Notes: generated by a model not told the origin, from the letters alone. A stretch of 53,090 nucleotides of DNA from Lachnospiraceae bacterium UBA3772 (GCA_002371025.1 DFFQ01000181.1:1-53090), one strand, 5' to 3'; counted from the first letter of the stretch, positions 26,097-35,033 are shown. Numbers and translations are program-made.

Positions 26097-26582
26097 TTAT
26101 TTGTCGTCCCTTCCTGTCTCACTGAATGCTGAATCAAGTCCTTCAATATCTCCACCAATGGCACTTGTTTTTACAACATTTGATTTTCTCTTTTTTTTCT
26201 TAGATTCAAGCTTTATCAATGCTTTTAAATTTCTATTATATATGATAAGCCCTCTTCTTGCCTTCTGGTACCTTGCCAGATAAACAAAAAATCCCATAAC
26301 ATAAAGGATCAGGGCAAACATAAGATAACCTGCCATGAGCTTTGAAATCACCTTAAAATAATCCATATCATTAATGTTTGATAATATTTCCTGCATATTA
26401 AAATAGCAATAAAGCATAACAATAAGCCAATAGCAAACTGTTGCCGCTATTATAGTACGAAGACCTCCATATCTGATATAGTCCTCTTTATAATATTTAC
26501 TTATCCTTAAACCTTTGGATTCCTCATGTTTTTCGAATATTGTGATTCTTGTCATGAGTTTTATTTTTTCTTCATTAAGCAT
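26097..26582 (-). CDS. Small membrane protein, first gene of the cdaA operon, function unknown
   Basis: The 161-residue protein has two membrane segments (about 43-60 and 85-106), a basic N-terminal part and a Lys-rich C-terminus (KLESKKKKRKSN). I do not recognise a family. The ATG at 26582 follows GGGGATAG. A -35/-10 pair lies just upstream, so this gene heads the five-gene cda unit. Two soluble ends around a hairpin suggest an adaptor-like membrane protein, which is speculation. Confidence 0.72.
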   Translation of the reverse strand: MLNEEKIKLMTRITIFEKHEESKGLRISKYYKEDYIRYGGLRTIIAATVCYWLIVMLYCYFNMQEILSNINDMDYFKVISKLMAGYLMFALILYVMGFFVYLARYQKARRGLIIYNRNLKALIKLESKKKKRKSNVVKTSAIGGDIEGLDSAFSETGRDDK

Positions 26583-26618
26583 ACACTATCCCCATTTAAG
26601 ATAAATCTAGTCCCTTAT

Positions 26619-26647
26619 ATCTTATGTTATCTTACTTTAAAAATCAA
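26619..26647 (-). promoter_or_regulatory. Probable promoter of the cda operon
   Basis: TTGATT (26647-26642) and TAAGAT (26624-26619) are 17 bases apart on the minus strand, about 36 bases before the first start codon. Confidence 0.6.
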
Positions 26648-26680
26648 GTTTTTGATAACTGCGGGTTTATATCTACACAG

Positions 26681-26717
26681 TAAAAAAGCCCGAACTAAAA
26701 TTTTAGTCCAGGCTTTC
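26681..26717 (-). terminator. Terminator of thrS
   Basis: On the minus strand AAAGCC, ACTAAAA and TTTTAGT, GGCTTT arms form a long interrupted stem, followed by TTTTTA. It lies directly after the thrS stop. Confidence 0.88.
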
Positions 26718-26734
26718 CGGTTACTTATAAAGTT

Positions 26735-28549
26735 TTAAAATTCAAGTGAATCGATAAGCTCAAGTCTATGATCTTCATTCATTGTCTTGCACATCTCAAC
26801 GAATTTTTCAAGCTTAACACCATTAAGCTGCTTATTTCCTCTGATGTTTATAGAAACTGTTTCTTCTTCAGCTTCCTTATCACCAAGAACAAGGATATAT
26901 GGCTCCTTAAACTGCTTGAAGCCCTTAATCTTTGTCTTCATGTTCTCATCTGAATAATTTGCCTCAACACGAACTCCTGCTTTTCTAAGCATCTTTTCTA
27001 CTTTCTTAGCATACTCATTATGCTCTTCTCTGATAGGTACGATACCAACCTGATATGGTGAAAGCCAGAATGGGAATGAACCCTTGAAGTTCTCGATAAG
27101 GATACCGATGAATCTTTCAAATGAACCAAAGATTGCTCTATGGATCATAACAGGTCTCTTCTGTGTTCCGTCTGCTGCTACATACTTAAGGTCAAAGTTA
27201 AGTGGAAGCTGGAAATCAAGCTGGATAGTACCCATCTGCCATTCACGGCCGATGCAGTCTCTCATCTTAAGGTCGATCTTAGGACCATAGAATGCTCCAT
27301 CGCCTTCGTTTAATTCATAGTTTCCTTCGCCATACTTCTTATCAAGGATTCTCTTAAGAGAAGCTTCAGCCTGATCCCAAAGAGCTTTTTCACCCATGTA
27401 ATCATCAGGTCTTGTTGAAAGTTCAGCTGTATATTCAAGGCCAAATGTTCCATATATTGTCTTTGCGATATCCATGATATCACTGATCTCGTCCTCGATC
27501 TGATCCTCTGTAAGAAGAGTATGGTCATCGTCCTGATGGAACATCTGAACTCTGAAAAGTCCATTTAACTCACCAGACTTCTCTTTTCTGTGGATAACCT
27601 GAGTCTCTGAGAAACGAAGTGGAAGTTCCTTGTAGCTGTGAAGAGCATTCTTATAAACTGTGATAGCATTAGGACAGTTCATAGGCTTTACAGCATATTC
27701 AATATCTGTATTGATATTTTCTTCATCTGTCTCTTCATTTACTTCTGCATTTGTGATAAGGAACATGTTCTGCTTATAGTGTCCCCAGTGACCTGATGTC
27801 TCCCAAAGTTTCTTTGAGTTGATAACAGGTGAAAGGATTTCCTGATAGCCATATTCCTCATGGATTCCTCTCCAGAAGTTCTGAAGTGCATTGTAAAGCT
27901 TGAAACCACGTGGAAGCCAGTAAGGCATACCTGGAGCTGACTCATCGAACATGAAGAGTTCCTGTTCCTTACCGATCTTCTTATGATCTCTTTCCATAGC
28001 TTCCTTAACTAAAGCAAGATGCTGCTTTAATTCATCCTTGCTTGGGAAGATGTACATATAAATTCTCTGAAGCTGGTCGTTCTTCTCATTTCCTCTCCAG
28101 TATGAACCAGAAACAGACTTGATCTTATAAGCTGCATTCATAAGTTCCTGAGAATTTGCAACGTGAGGTCCACGGCAAAGATCAACATAGTCATCACCTG
28201 TATAGTAAATTGAGATTGTCTCTCCATCCTCTAAATCATTGATAAGTTCAACCTTATACTTCTGATCCTTGAATATTTCAAGTGCTTCTTCCTTAGAAAC
28301 TTCTTTTCTTGTCCAGTCTTCTCTTCTCTTAAGGATTTCTCTCATCTTATCTTCGATAGTCTTGAAATCATCACTTGTAAGAGTTCTTGGAAGCATAAAA
28401 TCATAATATGCTCCATCATCGATCTGTGGTCCGATTGCTATCTGAACGTTCTCTTTTCCAAAAATCTCCATTACAGCCTTAGCCATAACATGAGCCATTG
28501 AATGACGATAAACGCTAAGATAAAATTCCTTTTCTTCTTCTTTAGCCAT
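26735..28549 (-). CDS. thrS: Threonyl-tRNA synthetase lacking the N-terminal TGS domain
   Basis: The 604-residue class II synthetase charges tRNA-Thr. The editing domain is present with HSMAHVMA at about residues 16-23 and a later CRGPH motif. Motif 2 is in IHRKEKSGELNGLFRVQMFHQDDDH, here quoted only in name, and motif 3 in MIHRAIFGSFERF. Zinc ligands are the cysteine of PMNCPNA and the histidines of QDDDHT and IHRAI. The usual 60-residue TGS domain is missing, since the protein begins at the editing domain. A threonine T-box lies upstream. A clear start (MAKEEEKEFYLSVYRHS) and AGGAGG argue against a missed N-terminus. Confidence 0.95.
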   Translation of the reverse strand: MAKEEEKEFYLSVYRHSMAHVMAKAVMEIFGKENVQIAIGPQIDDGAYYDFMLPRTLTSDDFKTIEDKMREILKRREDWTRKEVSKEEALEIFKDQKYKVELINDLEDGETISIYYTGDDYVDLCRGPHVANSQELMNAAYKIKSVSGSYWRGNEKNDQLQRIYMYIFPSKDELKQHLALVKEAMERDHKKIGKEQELFMFDESAPGMPYWLPRGFKLYNALQNFWRGIHEEYGYQEILSPVINSKKLWETSGHWGHYKQNMFLITNAEVNEETDEENINTDIEYAVKPMNCPNAITVYKNALHSYKELPLRFSETQVIHRKEKSGELNGLFRVQMFHQDDDHTLLTEDQIEDEISDIMDIAKTIYGTFGLEYTAELSTRPDDYMGEKALWDQAEASLKRILDKKYGEGNYELNEGDGAFYGPKIDLKMRDCIGREWQMGTIQLDFQLPLNFDLKYVAADGTQKRPVMIHRAIFGSFERFIGILIENFKGSFPFWLSPYQVGIVPIREEHNEYAKKVEKMLRKAGVRVEANYSDENMKTKIKGFKQFKEPYILVLGDKEAEEETVSINIRGNKQLNGVKLEKFVEMCKTMNEDHRLELIDSLEF

Positions 28550-28621
28550 TTATTTGTTCCTCCTATATATTAATTACATCTTTGCCTCGAGACTTATCAG
28601 GTATCCTCCCACATGTATACT

Positions 28622-28860
28622 AAAAAAGAAAATCCCTGGTGTCTCTTTAGACACCAGGGACGTTATATACGCGGTTCCACCCTGATTGATACATAAAAAC
28701 GTATCCTCTCATTTTGATCGTAACGTGATCTTAAACGTACCTGTTTTTAGCAGGTCTCTCCGAGGTAGTTTTCGTGAAAGGTTATCATGAAGTGCTCTCA
28801 GCCCAGTGACACTTCTTCTCTTTAATGAATCGCCCAACCTACTCTTCTCATCAACGATTT
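28622..28860 (-). promoter_or_regulatory. T-box leader (threonine) of thrS
   Basis: The minus strand holds the invariant T-box AGGGTGGAACCGCG (28683-28670), which pairs with the uncharged tRNA acceptor end. An upstream stem I runs from about 28860. In the specifier region GAAA-ACT-ACC the ACT triplet fits threonine. A terminator stem, CCCTGGTGTCT with AGACACCAGGG (28659-28634), is followed by a T-rich run. Uncharged tRNA-Thr should favour readthrough into thrS. The exact specifier was chosen by eye. Confidence 0.92.
28634..28659 (-). terminator. Terminator of the T-box leader
   Basis: An 11-bp perfect stem with a four-base loop is followed on the minus strand by TTTTCTTTTTT. It overlaps the competing antiterminator formed by the T-box sequence. 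Confidence 0.9.
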
Positions 28861-28882
28861 AAAATTTAAAATTGTAAAAACA

Positions 28883-28911
28883 AGTATAAGCTTTGTCTTA
28901 AAAAAAGTAAA
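28883..28911 (-). promoter_or_regulatory. Promoter of thrS
   Basis: TTTACT (28911-28906) and TATACT (28888-28883) are 17 bases apart on the minus strand, ahead of the T-box. The promoter overlaps the AT-rich hairpin (GTAAAT/ATTTAC plus T-run) that probably ends nhaC transcription. Confidence 0.68.
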
Positions 28912-28940
28912 TAGCAAATATAGATAATTTACGCCATACA

Positions 28941-30584
28941 TTATTTTACTTCTTCTACTGCCTCTTTTACCATCACCTTTTCCAAAACAAAAAGTGTCGC
29001 TATCATAAGAGCTATCGCTATCGGAAGGCAGATAATAACATTTCTTACAAATCCTGTTATGATATAAGCTACAAATGATACCCCTGCAACAGTAAGAGCA
29101 TATGGCAGCTGGGTTGTAACATGATTTATATGATTACACTCTCCACCGGCTGAAGCCATTATTGTTGTATCTGAAATTGGTGAACAATGATCGCCACATA
29201 CAGCTCCTGCAAGGCAGGCAGAAATTGATATTATCATCATTGTTCCTGTTGGGAAAACTCCTAAAACGATTGGGATAAGTATTCCAAATGTTCCCCAGGA
29301 TGTTCCAGTTGAAAATGAAAGCCCCACCGCCACAACAAAGATTATAGCAGGGAGAAGTGACTGCATTCCGGCTGCTGATCCTGATACAAGATCTGCAACA
29401 AAGACCTTTGCTCCAAGAAGATTTGTCATTCCTGAAAGAGTCCATGCAAATGTAAGGATAAGGATCGGAGAAACCATAGCTTTAAATCCATCTACAAGAC
29501 AGGACATAAAATCTCCAAAGCTGATTATATCTCTATACATATAGTAAAAGAATGCAAATATAACAGCAATAAATCCACCCATGGCAAGACCGACAGATGC
29601 ATCTGCATATGCAAAAGCTGTTTTAAAGTCAACTCCATCAAAGAAACCGCCTGTATAGACCATCGAAAAGATACAAGCTACGATAAGCACTAAAACAGGA
29701 ATAAGAAGGTCTATAACCTTACCATTAGGATTAATAAATTCTTCTTCACTCTTTTGGGCCTTTTCTCCTGTTGTGAAAAGATCACCATTTATGGCATTTA
29801 ATTCATGAAGTCTCATCTTTCCATAATCAAATTCTCTTACGATCACATAAACCATCATTACAAGTGTAAGAAGTGCATAATAGTTATAAGGTACTGTCTC
29901 AATAAACGCTTTAAATCCATTTATTCCTGCTTCTTTTGGAACAGAAGAAGTTACTGCCGCAGCCCATGAAGAAATAGGTGCAACTATACAAATAGGTGCT
30001 GCTGTAGCATCAATGATATATGCCAGTTTTGATCTTGATACCTTATGAGTATCAGTTACCGGTCTCATAACCGAACCAACTGTAAGACAGTTAAAATAAT
30101 CATCAACAAAAATGAGCATTCCAAGAATCATTGTCGCAAGCTGAGCACCAGTTCTTGTCTTAATATGCTTCCCTGCCCATCTTCCAAATGCGGCTGACCC
30201 TCCGGTCTTATTCATAAGTGCAACTAATATTCCAAGAAGAACAAGGAACACAAGGATCCCAACATTTCCTGCAATCTTTGTAAGCATTCCGCCGCCATTT
30301 TCACTATCATTAAAAAGAACAGTATTAAGGGCAAGCTCCATATTTCCATTAGAATAAAGGATTGCACCTGCTGCAATACCTACAAAAAGAGAAGAATAAA
30401 CTTCTTTTGTAATAAGGGCTAAAGCTATTGCCACAACAGGTGGTATAAGAGATATAAATGTAGCATAGAATCTACTCTGATAAGTCTCTGGCAGATTAGC
30501 CACATCTATCGGATTTTTTAGCGTATAAATGATCAATGCTATAAGTATTAAAAGCACTGTGCTTATAACGATCTTTTTATTCAT
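28941..30584 (-). CDS. NhaC-family Na+/H+ antiporter
   Basis: The 547-residue protein has about 12-13 membrane segments. Conserved NhaC features include FVDDYFNCLTVGSVMRPVTD, SFSTGTSWGTFGI and GDHCSPISDTTIMASAG, which carry buried polar residues. Family members exchange sodium for protons or move organic anions; some relatives are malate-Na+/lactate exchangers, so the substrate is not certain. I use the ATG at 30584, four bases after GGAGGG. It follows an SDR gene by 59 bp, with no clear terminator between. Confidence 0.88.
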   Translation of the reverse strand: MNKKIVISTVLLILIALIIYTLKNPIDVANLPETYQSRFYATFISLIPPVVAIALALITKEVYSSLFVGIAAGAILYSNGNMELALNTVLFNDSENGGGMLTKIAGNVGILVFLVLLGILVALMNKTGGSAAFGRWAGKHIKTRTGAQLATMILGMLIFVDDYFNCLTVGSVMRPVTDTHKVSRSKLAYIIDATAAPICIVAPISSWAAAVTSSVPKEAGINGFKAFIETVPYNYYALLTLVMMVYVIVREFDYGKMRLHELNAINGDLFTTGEKAQKSEEEFINPNGKVIDLLIPVLVLIVACIFSMVYTGGFFDGVDFKTAFAYADASVGLAMGGFIAVIFAFFYYMYRDIISFGDFMSCLVDGFKAMVSPILILTFAWTLSGMTNLLGAKVFVADLVSGSAAGMQSLLPAIIFVVAVGLSFSTGTSWGTFGILIPIVLGVFPTGTMMIISISACLAGAVCGDHCSPISDTTIMASAGGECNHINHVTTQLPYALTVAGVSFVAYIITGFVRNVIICLPIAIALMIATLFVLEKVMVKEAVEEVK

Positions 30585-30643
30585 TTTTCCCTCCACATTT
30601 TTTCATACAGTATTTTTAACTTTTAAAGCCTATAACTCTGTAA

Positions 30644-31420
30644 TTATCTGTTCAATTTTTTCTTCTGCTGTCTTCCTGTCATATCCACCAGCAATTTTCT
30701 AGGAAGAAGTCTTCCGCCTATTACAGCAGCCTTCATATATAGCTTTGGAACTATGACACATTTTCCTTTAAACATTTCTGTAAGAGCGATAAGTGCACAG
30801 TCTCTTGCAGAAATACCAGGAAGTGCAAATTCCACATCTGCCACTTCATTAAATTCTGTCTGCACAGGTCCAGGACAGAGGCATGAAACCTTAAGTCCTG
30901 AATTAATATCTTTAAGCTCACTATTTACAGCCTGAGTAAGACTTGTAACATAAGCCTTTGATGCATAATAAGTTGCCATATATGGACCTCCCGGAAGGAG
31001 ACCTGCTGATGAGCCAACATTCATTATATATGCTTCTCTCTCATTATACATTTTACGGGTCATCTTCTTAAACAGATAATGCATAGCTCTACAATTAAGA
31101 TCCAGCATATCCATTTCCACTGAAAGCTCAGTCTTTAAAAATGGACCACATTTTCCAAATCCTGCATTATTGATAAATATCTCCACAGAAAGATCTTTGA
31201 TCCTGTCATACAATTCATCACATCCGGAAATCTTAGAAAGATCCGCCTTCATAGTTTCACACTTTACATTGTAGTGCGCTTCTATTTTTTCAGCTATCTT
31301 ATCAAGTCTGTCTTTTCTTCTTGCAACGATAAATAGGTTATAACCCATAGCTGCAAGGATTTTTGTCATCTCAAGTCCAATACCACTGCTAGCACCTGTT
31401 ACAACTGCATATTTACTCAT
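30644..31420 (-). CDS. Short-chain dehydrogenase/reductase
   Basis: The 258-residue Rossmann protein has TGASSGIG for cofactor binding near residues 8-15, NNAGFG near 88, the catalytic serine in NVGSSAG and YYASK for the Tyr/Lys pair. RRKDRL after beta-2 points to NADP. It resembles the DltE/YqjQ group of classical SDRs, whose substrates are mostly unknown. AGGAAG precedes the ATG. It may be co-transcribed with the NhaC gene. Confidence 0.85.
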   Translation of the reverse strand: MSKYAVVTGASSGIGLEMTKILAAMGYNLFIVARRKDRLDKIAEKIEAHYNVKCETMKADLSKISGCDELYDRIKDLSVEIFINNAGFGKCGPFLKTELSVEMDMLDLNCRAMHYLFKKMTRKMYNEREAYIMNVGSSAGLLPGGPYMATYYASKAYVTSLTQAVNSELKDINSGLKVSCLCPGPVQTEFNEVADVEFALPGISARDCALIALTEMFKGKCVIVPKLYMKAAVIGGRLLPRKLLVDMTGRQQKKKLNR

Positions 31421-31475
31421 AGTTTCTTCCTTTCATACAGCTTTTACACCCTCTCGCCTAGCGGCTCGATGTCGG

Positions 31476-31536
31476 GCAGTCGCCAAATTTCGATATTTTT
31501 GTGCAAGCACAAATATCGAAGCTTGGCTCGTTGCCT
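31476..31536. repeat. Long imperfect palindrome, possible REP/MITE-like element
   Basis: A core of TTCGATATTT..TTGTGC and GCACAAATATCGAA around a two-base loop is flanked by further matching arms (GGCA..GCCAA and TTGGC..TGCC), about 60 bases in all. The stretch 31441-31540 is clearly richer in G+C than its surroundings. Position between two convergent-orientation units with no gene, and no matching T-run, suggest a dispersed palindromic repeat rather than a terminator. No second full copy was seen in the window. Confidence 0.5.
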
Positions 31537-31540
31537 GCGC

Positions 31541-31571
31541 AAAAAATGTAGGCACAGTCCTGCGCCTACAT
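31541..31571 (-). terminator. Terminator of the amino-acid ABC operon
   Basis: ATGTAGGC and GCCTACAT arms (31571-31564 and 31553-31546) enclose a ten-base loop and are followed on the minus strand by TTTTTT. Confidence 0.88.
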
Positions 31572-31611
31572 AATTATACAATATTCTCTGTGAAACAAAA
31601 ATGAATTTTTA

Positions 31612-32415
31612 CTACTGTGCGTTGCTATCTGATGCGTCGTGTGATGCGCCTTCAGCATACTTAGCTGATAAAGCATCAATAGTTCCATCTTCCTTCATCT
31701 TCTTTATTGCAGCATTTATCATTTCAAGTGTTTTTGTATCACCTTTCTTTACAGCAATACCATATTCTTCAGAAGTGAATGTATCATCATCTTCAACAAT
31801 CTTTAATGAAGGATTATCCTTGATATACTGATTAGCTGTAGCAGAATCGATAACTACAACATCACACTTTCCATTGAGAAGTTCCTGAATTGCTTCTGTA
31901 CCCTTCTTAAATGCTGACATTGTATCCTTATATCCAAGGTTTTCAACTTCGATCTGTCCTGTATAACCCTGAACAACAGCAATCTTCTTGCCCTTCATAT
32001 CAGTTGCTTTCTTAATATCGTTATTATCGCCATTAACGATCATAACCTGCTTTGCTACGTAATATGGTTCTGAGAAATCAACTGATTTCTTTCTTTCTTC
32101 TGTTATTGTCATACCTGCGATAGCACATGAGATCTGTCCATTTGAAAGAGCTACTGTAAGAGAATCAAACTCCATGTTGTTTATCTCAATCTTCATGCCA
32201 TTATCTTCAGCAATTTTTTTCATTATCTCTATGTCAATACCAGCATAATTATCAACTACACCGTCAGCTACAGATACATACTCAAATGGAGGAAATTCTG
32301 CATTTGTTCCAACCACTAACTTGTTTGTATCCTGCTTCTTGCCGCATCCTGCAAGTGAAAGGCTTGCAAGGCAAAGTGCACTGACAGTAACCATAAACTT
32401 CTTTAACTTCATCAT
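31612..32415 (-). CDS. Amino-acid ABC transporter substrate-binding lipoprotein
   Basis: The 267-residue family-3 solute-binding protein has a lipoprotein signal (LASLSLAGC, acylated Cys at about 24). The mature part starts VVGTNAEFPPFEYV and shows GIDIEIMKKIAE, FDSLTVALSNGQISCAIAGM (named in part) and FSEPYY, standard for polar amino-acid binders. GGAGG precedes three closely spaced ATGs; the one at 32415 has the best spacing, and 32421 is possible. It is last in a permease-ATPase-binding protein operon. The C-terminus ends in a short Ser/Asp-rich tail. Ligand class is sure; the actual amino acid is not. Confidence 0.93.
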   Translation of the reverse strand: MMKLKKFMVTVSALCLASLSLAGCGKKQDTNKLVVGTNAEFPPFEYVSVADGVVDNYAGIDIEIMKKIAEDNGMKIEINNMEFDSLTVALSNGQISCAIAGMTITEERKKSVDFSEPYYVAKQVMIVNGDNNDIKKATDMKGKKIAVVQGYTGQIEVENLGYKDTMSAFKKGTEAIQELLNGKCDVVVIDSATANQYIKDNPSLKIVEDDDTFTSEEYGIAVKKGDTKTLEMINAAIKKMKEDGTIDALSAKYAEGASHDASDSNAQ

Positions 32416-32441
32416 TTTCATATTCCTCCCTGGATAATATA

Positions 32442-33317
32442 TTAAAGAACCTTACTAAAGAATCTTTGGGTTCTTTCATTCTTTGGATTAGCAAATACTT
32501 CCTTTGGATCTCCACTTTCAGCAACAACACCTTCATCAATAAATAGAAGTCTTGTTCCTACTTCTCTGGCAAATCCCATCTCATGGGTAACAACCACCAT
32601 TGTCATTCCCTGATCTGCAAGATCCTTCATAACATCAAGTACTTCCCCTACCATTTCCGGATCAAGGGCTGATGTTGGTTCATCAAAAAGCATGATCTCA
32701 GGATCCATGCAAAGAGCTCTTGCAATAGCAACTCTCTGTTTCTGTCCGCCTGAAAGCTGTGAAGGATAATCATTGGCTCTATCTTTAAGTCCTACCTTAT
32801 CAAGTAATTCAAGACCTTTTACCTTAGCTTCTTCAACTGTCATCTTATGAAGCTTAACTGGAGCCAGGATAACATTTTCAATTATGGTCTTATGAGGGAA
32901 AAGATTAAACTGCTGAAATACCATTCCCATCTTTTGTCTGATAAGATTTACATCATCTTCTGCGGCCCATTCCTCTTTCTTCTTCTTTTGTTCCTCTTTA
33001 GAAAGAGTTTTTAATATTTCTTTACGTTCTTTAAGACAGGCTTTTTTCTCAGCTTTATCTGCCTTCTTTTCTTCTTTTGTTAAAACCGCATCTTCCGGTC
33101 TCATCCATTTATTGATGCGCTGTCCATCTATATAGATCTCACCCTTGTCAGGGATTTCTAAAAGATTAAGGCATCTAAGGAATGTACTCTTACCAGATCC
33201 TGATGGTCCGATAACAACTACAACCTCACCTTTAGATACATGTTCATTTATACCTTTTAATACTTCTTTACCTCCAAAATTCTTATGGAGGTTCTTAACT
33301 TCTATCATTGCTGACAT
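32442..33317 (-). CDS. Amino-acid ABC transporter ATP-binding protein with a charged insertion
   Basis: The 291-residue ATPase is of the GlnQ/HisP type. Walker A GPSGSGKS is at 37-44, the Q-loop in MVFQQFNLF near 135, the signature LSGGQ at 188-192, Walker [13 protein letters not shown] at 208-219, and the switch histidine in VTHEMGFA. An extra run of about 50 residues, almost all Lys, Glu and Ala (about 72-121), lies between Walker A and the Q-loop; usual members are 240-250 residues. The insertion is predicted helical and may project from the RecA-like lobe. Energises the permease just upstream. Confidence 0.94.
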   Translation of the reverse strand: MSAMIEVKNLHKNFGGKEVLKGINEHVSKGEVVVVIGPSGSGKSTFLRCLNLLEIPDKGEIYIDGQRINKWMRPEDAVLTKEEKKADKAEKKACLKERKEILKTLSKEEQKKKKEEWAAEDDVNLIRQKMGMVFQQFNLFPHKTIIENVILAPVKLHKMTVEEAKVKGLELLDKVGLKDRANDYPSQLSGGQKQRVAIARALCMDPEIMLFDEPTSALDPEMVGEVLDVMKDLADQGMTMVVVTHEMGFAREVGTRLLFIDEGVVAESGDPKEVFANPKNERTQRFFSKVL

Positions 33318-33323
33318 ATTGCT

Positions 33324-34034
33324 CTACCTCTGTTCTGATTTTCTAAGACGTGCCTCAAGCACTCCAAGTAATACAATAAGAATCTTGATTATAATAAAGT
33401 AAATAACTGCTGTTCCAAGTAATGGCATATAAGCAAGATATGTTGCTGACTTGATAAAGTCACCTGCCTTCTGGATATCTACAAGACCTACATAACCCAC
33501 GATGGCAGTCTCTTTGATAAGTGTTATAAACTCATTACAAAGCGCAGGGAAAATATTCTTTACTGCCTGTGGAATGATGATATTTGTCATTGTCTGTTTC
33601 TGTGAAAGTCCCAGAGAACGTCCGGCTTCAGTCTGTCCTTTATCTATAGAAAGGATTCCCGCTCTGATTATCTCAGATACATAAGCACCTGAATTTATAC
33701 CAAATGCTATTGATGCTATGAGCCATTTTGGCCAGTCAATCTTTGCAAATATTACAAAGTAAATGATCATAAGCTGAGTTACTGACGGTGTACCTCTTAT
33801 GATATCTGTATATACCTTACCTAAGATCCTTAACCCCTTTTTCTTTGAAAGATTACAAAGAGCGATCAAAAGACCTATGATAAGACCGATGATTACTGAT
33901 ACTAATGAAATAAGAATAGTGACCTTGATACCTTCTAAAAGCATAAGATATCTCTTATCCTCTATAAAACTTCTGGTGAAATCAACACATATTCCACTCC
34001 ACCATGTTTTAAACCACGCTATGATTGCGCCCAT
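33324..34034 (-). CDS. Amino-acid ABC transporter permease
   Basis: The 236-residue HisM/GlnP-type permease has about five membrane segments and the cytoplasmic EAA loop EAGRSLGLSQKQTMTNIIIPQA (named in part), which docks on the ATPase. GTPSVTQLMIIYF is typical of the family. It is the first gene of the operon, six bases before the ATPase. AAGGAG lies upstream of the ATG. Operator-like repeats in its promoter region suggest control by an amino-acid-sensing repressor. Confidence 0.94.
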   Translation of the reverse strand: MGAIIAWFKTWWSGICVDFTRSFIEDKRYLMLLEGIKVTILISLVSVIIGLIIGLLIALCNLSKKKGLRILGKVYTDIIRGTPSVTQLMIIYFVIFAKIDWPKWLIASIAFGINSGAYVSEIIRAGILSIDKGQTEAGRSLGLSQKQTMTNIIIPQAVKNIFPALCNEFITLIKETAIVGYVGLVDIQKAGDFIKSATYLAYMPLLGTAVIYFIIIKILIVLLGVLEARLRKSEQR

Positions 34035-34090
34035 AGATTAATTTATCTCCTTGTTACAAAAGTAATGTAGTTTTATTACCACGTTTTCAG

Positions 34091-34119
34091 ATTCTACCAC
34101 ATAAAAATGCATTAATAAA
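34091..34119 (-). promoter_or_regulatory. Probable promoter of the ABC operon
   Basis: An extended -10 (TGGTAGAAT, hexamer 34096-34091) lies 17 bases from a weak -35 TTTATT (34119-34114) on the minus strand. The -35 is inside a cluster of ATGCAT repeats. Confidence 0.55.
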
Positions 34120-34196
34120 GCATATTATGCATAAAAAGTCGAAAAGGTTACATTTTTATAAACATTTTATGCATATATGCATGTATTAATGCATAA
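34107..34196. promoter_or_regulatory. Two clusters of ATGCAT-type operator repeats (ArgR-like)
   Basis: Cluster one (34108-34134) reads ATGCATTAATAAAGCAT and then ATTATGCAT; cluster two (34167-34196) contains the perfect palindrome ATGCATATATGCAT (34169-34182) and ATTAATGCATAAT. Spacing and AT-rich centres resemble pairs of ARG boxes bound by ArgR/AhrC hexamers. Cluster one covers the -35 of the transporter promoter. The regulator is not known; the ArgR assignment is inference. Confidence 0.5.
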
Positions 34197-35033
34197 TCAA
34201 TAATCAACTGAATATAACATAAGCCCCTGAGGCATGGCCGTATGTCCCGCTTTTTTTCTATCTTTCGCAGCAAGTATGCTTTCCATATCCCCTTCTTCTA
34301 TCTTTCCAAGACCAATATCCAGAAGGGTTCCTGTCATTATCCTAACCATATTCTGAAGAAATCCATTTCCATGATATATAAATCTTATATAACCATCTTT
34401 TTCCTCTATATCAATGGAATATATTCTCCTAATAGTAGATTTCTTCATATGAGAATTACCGCAAAAAGATTTAAAATCGTGCTCTCCCTTAAGAAATGCA
34501 GCAGCTCTTCTCATCTTTTCAATATCAGGTTTAGCATATAAGATATTTACATACTTTCTGTCAAAAATGGGTTTTGATTCTCCTGCATAGCAGGTATATA
34601 TATATGTTTTCCCTTTTGCATTAAACCTGCTGTGAAAATTATCATCCATTAAATATATCTCATCTATTGCTATATCATCCGGAAGATATTTATTCATATA
34701 GTCCTTTATCTCTGAAAGACTAATCTCAGTATCAATTATGAAGTTAGCGGCCATTGCTCTTGCTGATACTCCCGCATCTGTTCTGCCAGCCCCTATGACC
34801 GTAGGTATCTTAAAATCTATCCCGTTTATCCTCTGGTCATCAAAACTTCCTGTTATATCATTTAAAGACTCTTTGGCTATAAAAGACTCATCCTTATATT
34901 TCTCTTTTATAAGCATGCGATATAATACATTTTCCAGCTTGCCCTGAATTGTAAGAGTCTTATTCTTTTGATGTTCCCAGCCAAAAAACCTTGTCCCGTC
35001 ATAGGAAAGGATTATCTTAATATTTTTCTTCAT
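34197..35033 (-). CDS. truA: tRNA pseudouridine synthase A (TruA family)
   Basis: The 278-residue enzyme makes pseudouridine at tRNA positions 38-40. The catalytic aspartate is D86 in GAGRTDAGVSA; FHSRFNAKGKTY, HDFKSFCG and NGFLQNMVRIMTGTLLDIG are conserved. An extra stretch of about 30 residues (about 45-75) lies between the first strand pair and the catalytic loop, so it may be one of the clostridial paralogues. Its start overlaps the end of the VanZ-type gene by 17 bases. Confidence 0.92.
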   Translation of the reverse strand: MKKNIKIILSYDGTRFFGWEHQKNKTLTIQGKLENVLYRMLIKEKYKDESFIAKESLNDITGSFDDQRINGIDFKIPTVIGAGRTDAGVSARAMAANFIIDTEISLSEIKDYMNKYLPDDIAIDEIYLMDDNFHSRFNAKGKTYIYTCYAGESKPIFDRKYVNILYAKPDIEKMRRAAAFLKGEHDFKSFCGNSHMKKSTIRRIYSIDIEEKDGYIRFIYHGNGFLQNMVRIMTGTLLDIGLGKIEEGDMESILAAKDRKKAGHTAMPQGLMLYSVDY

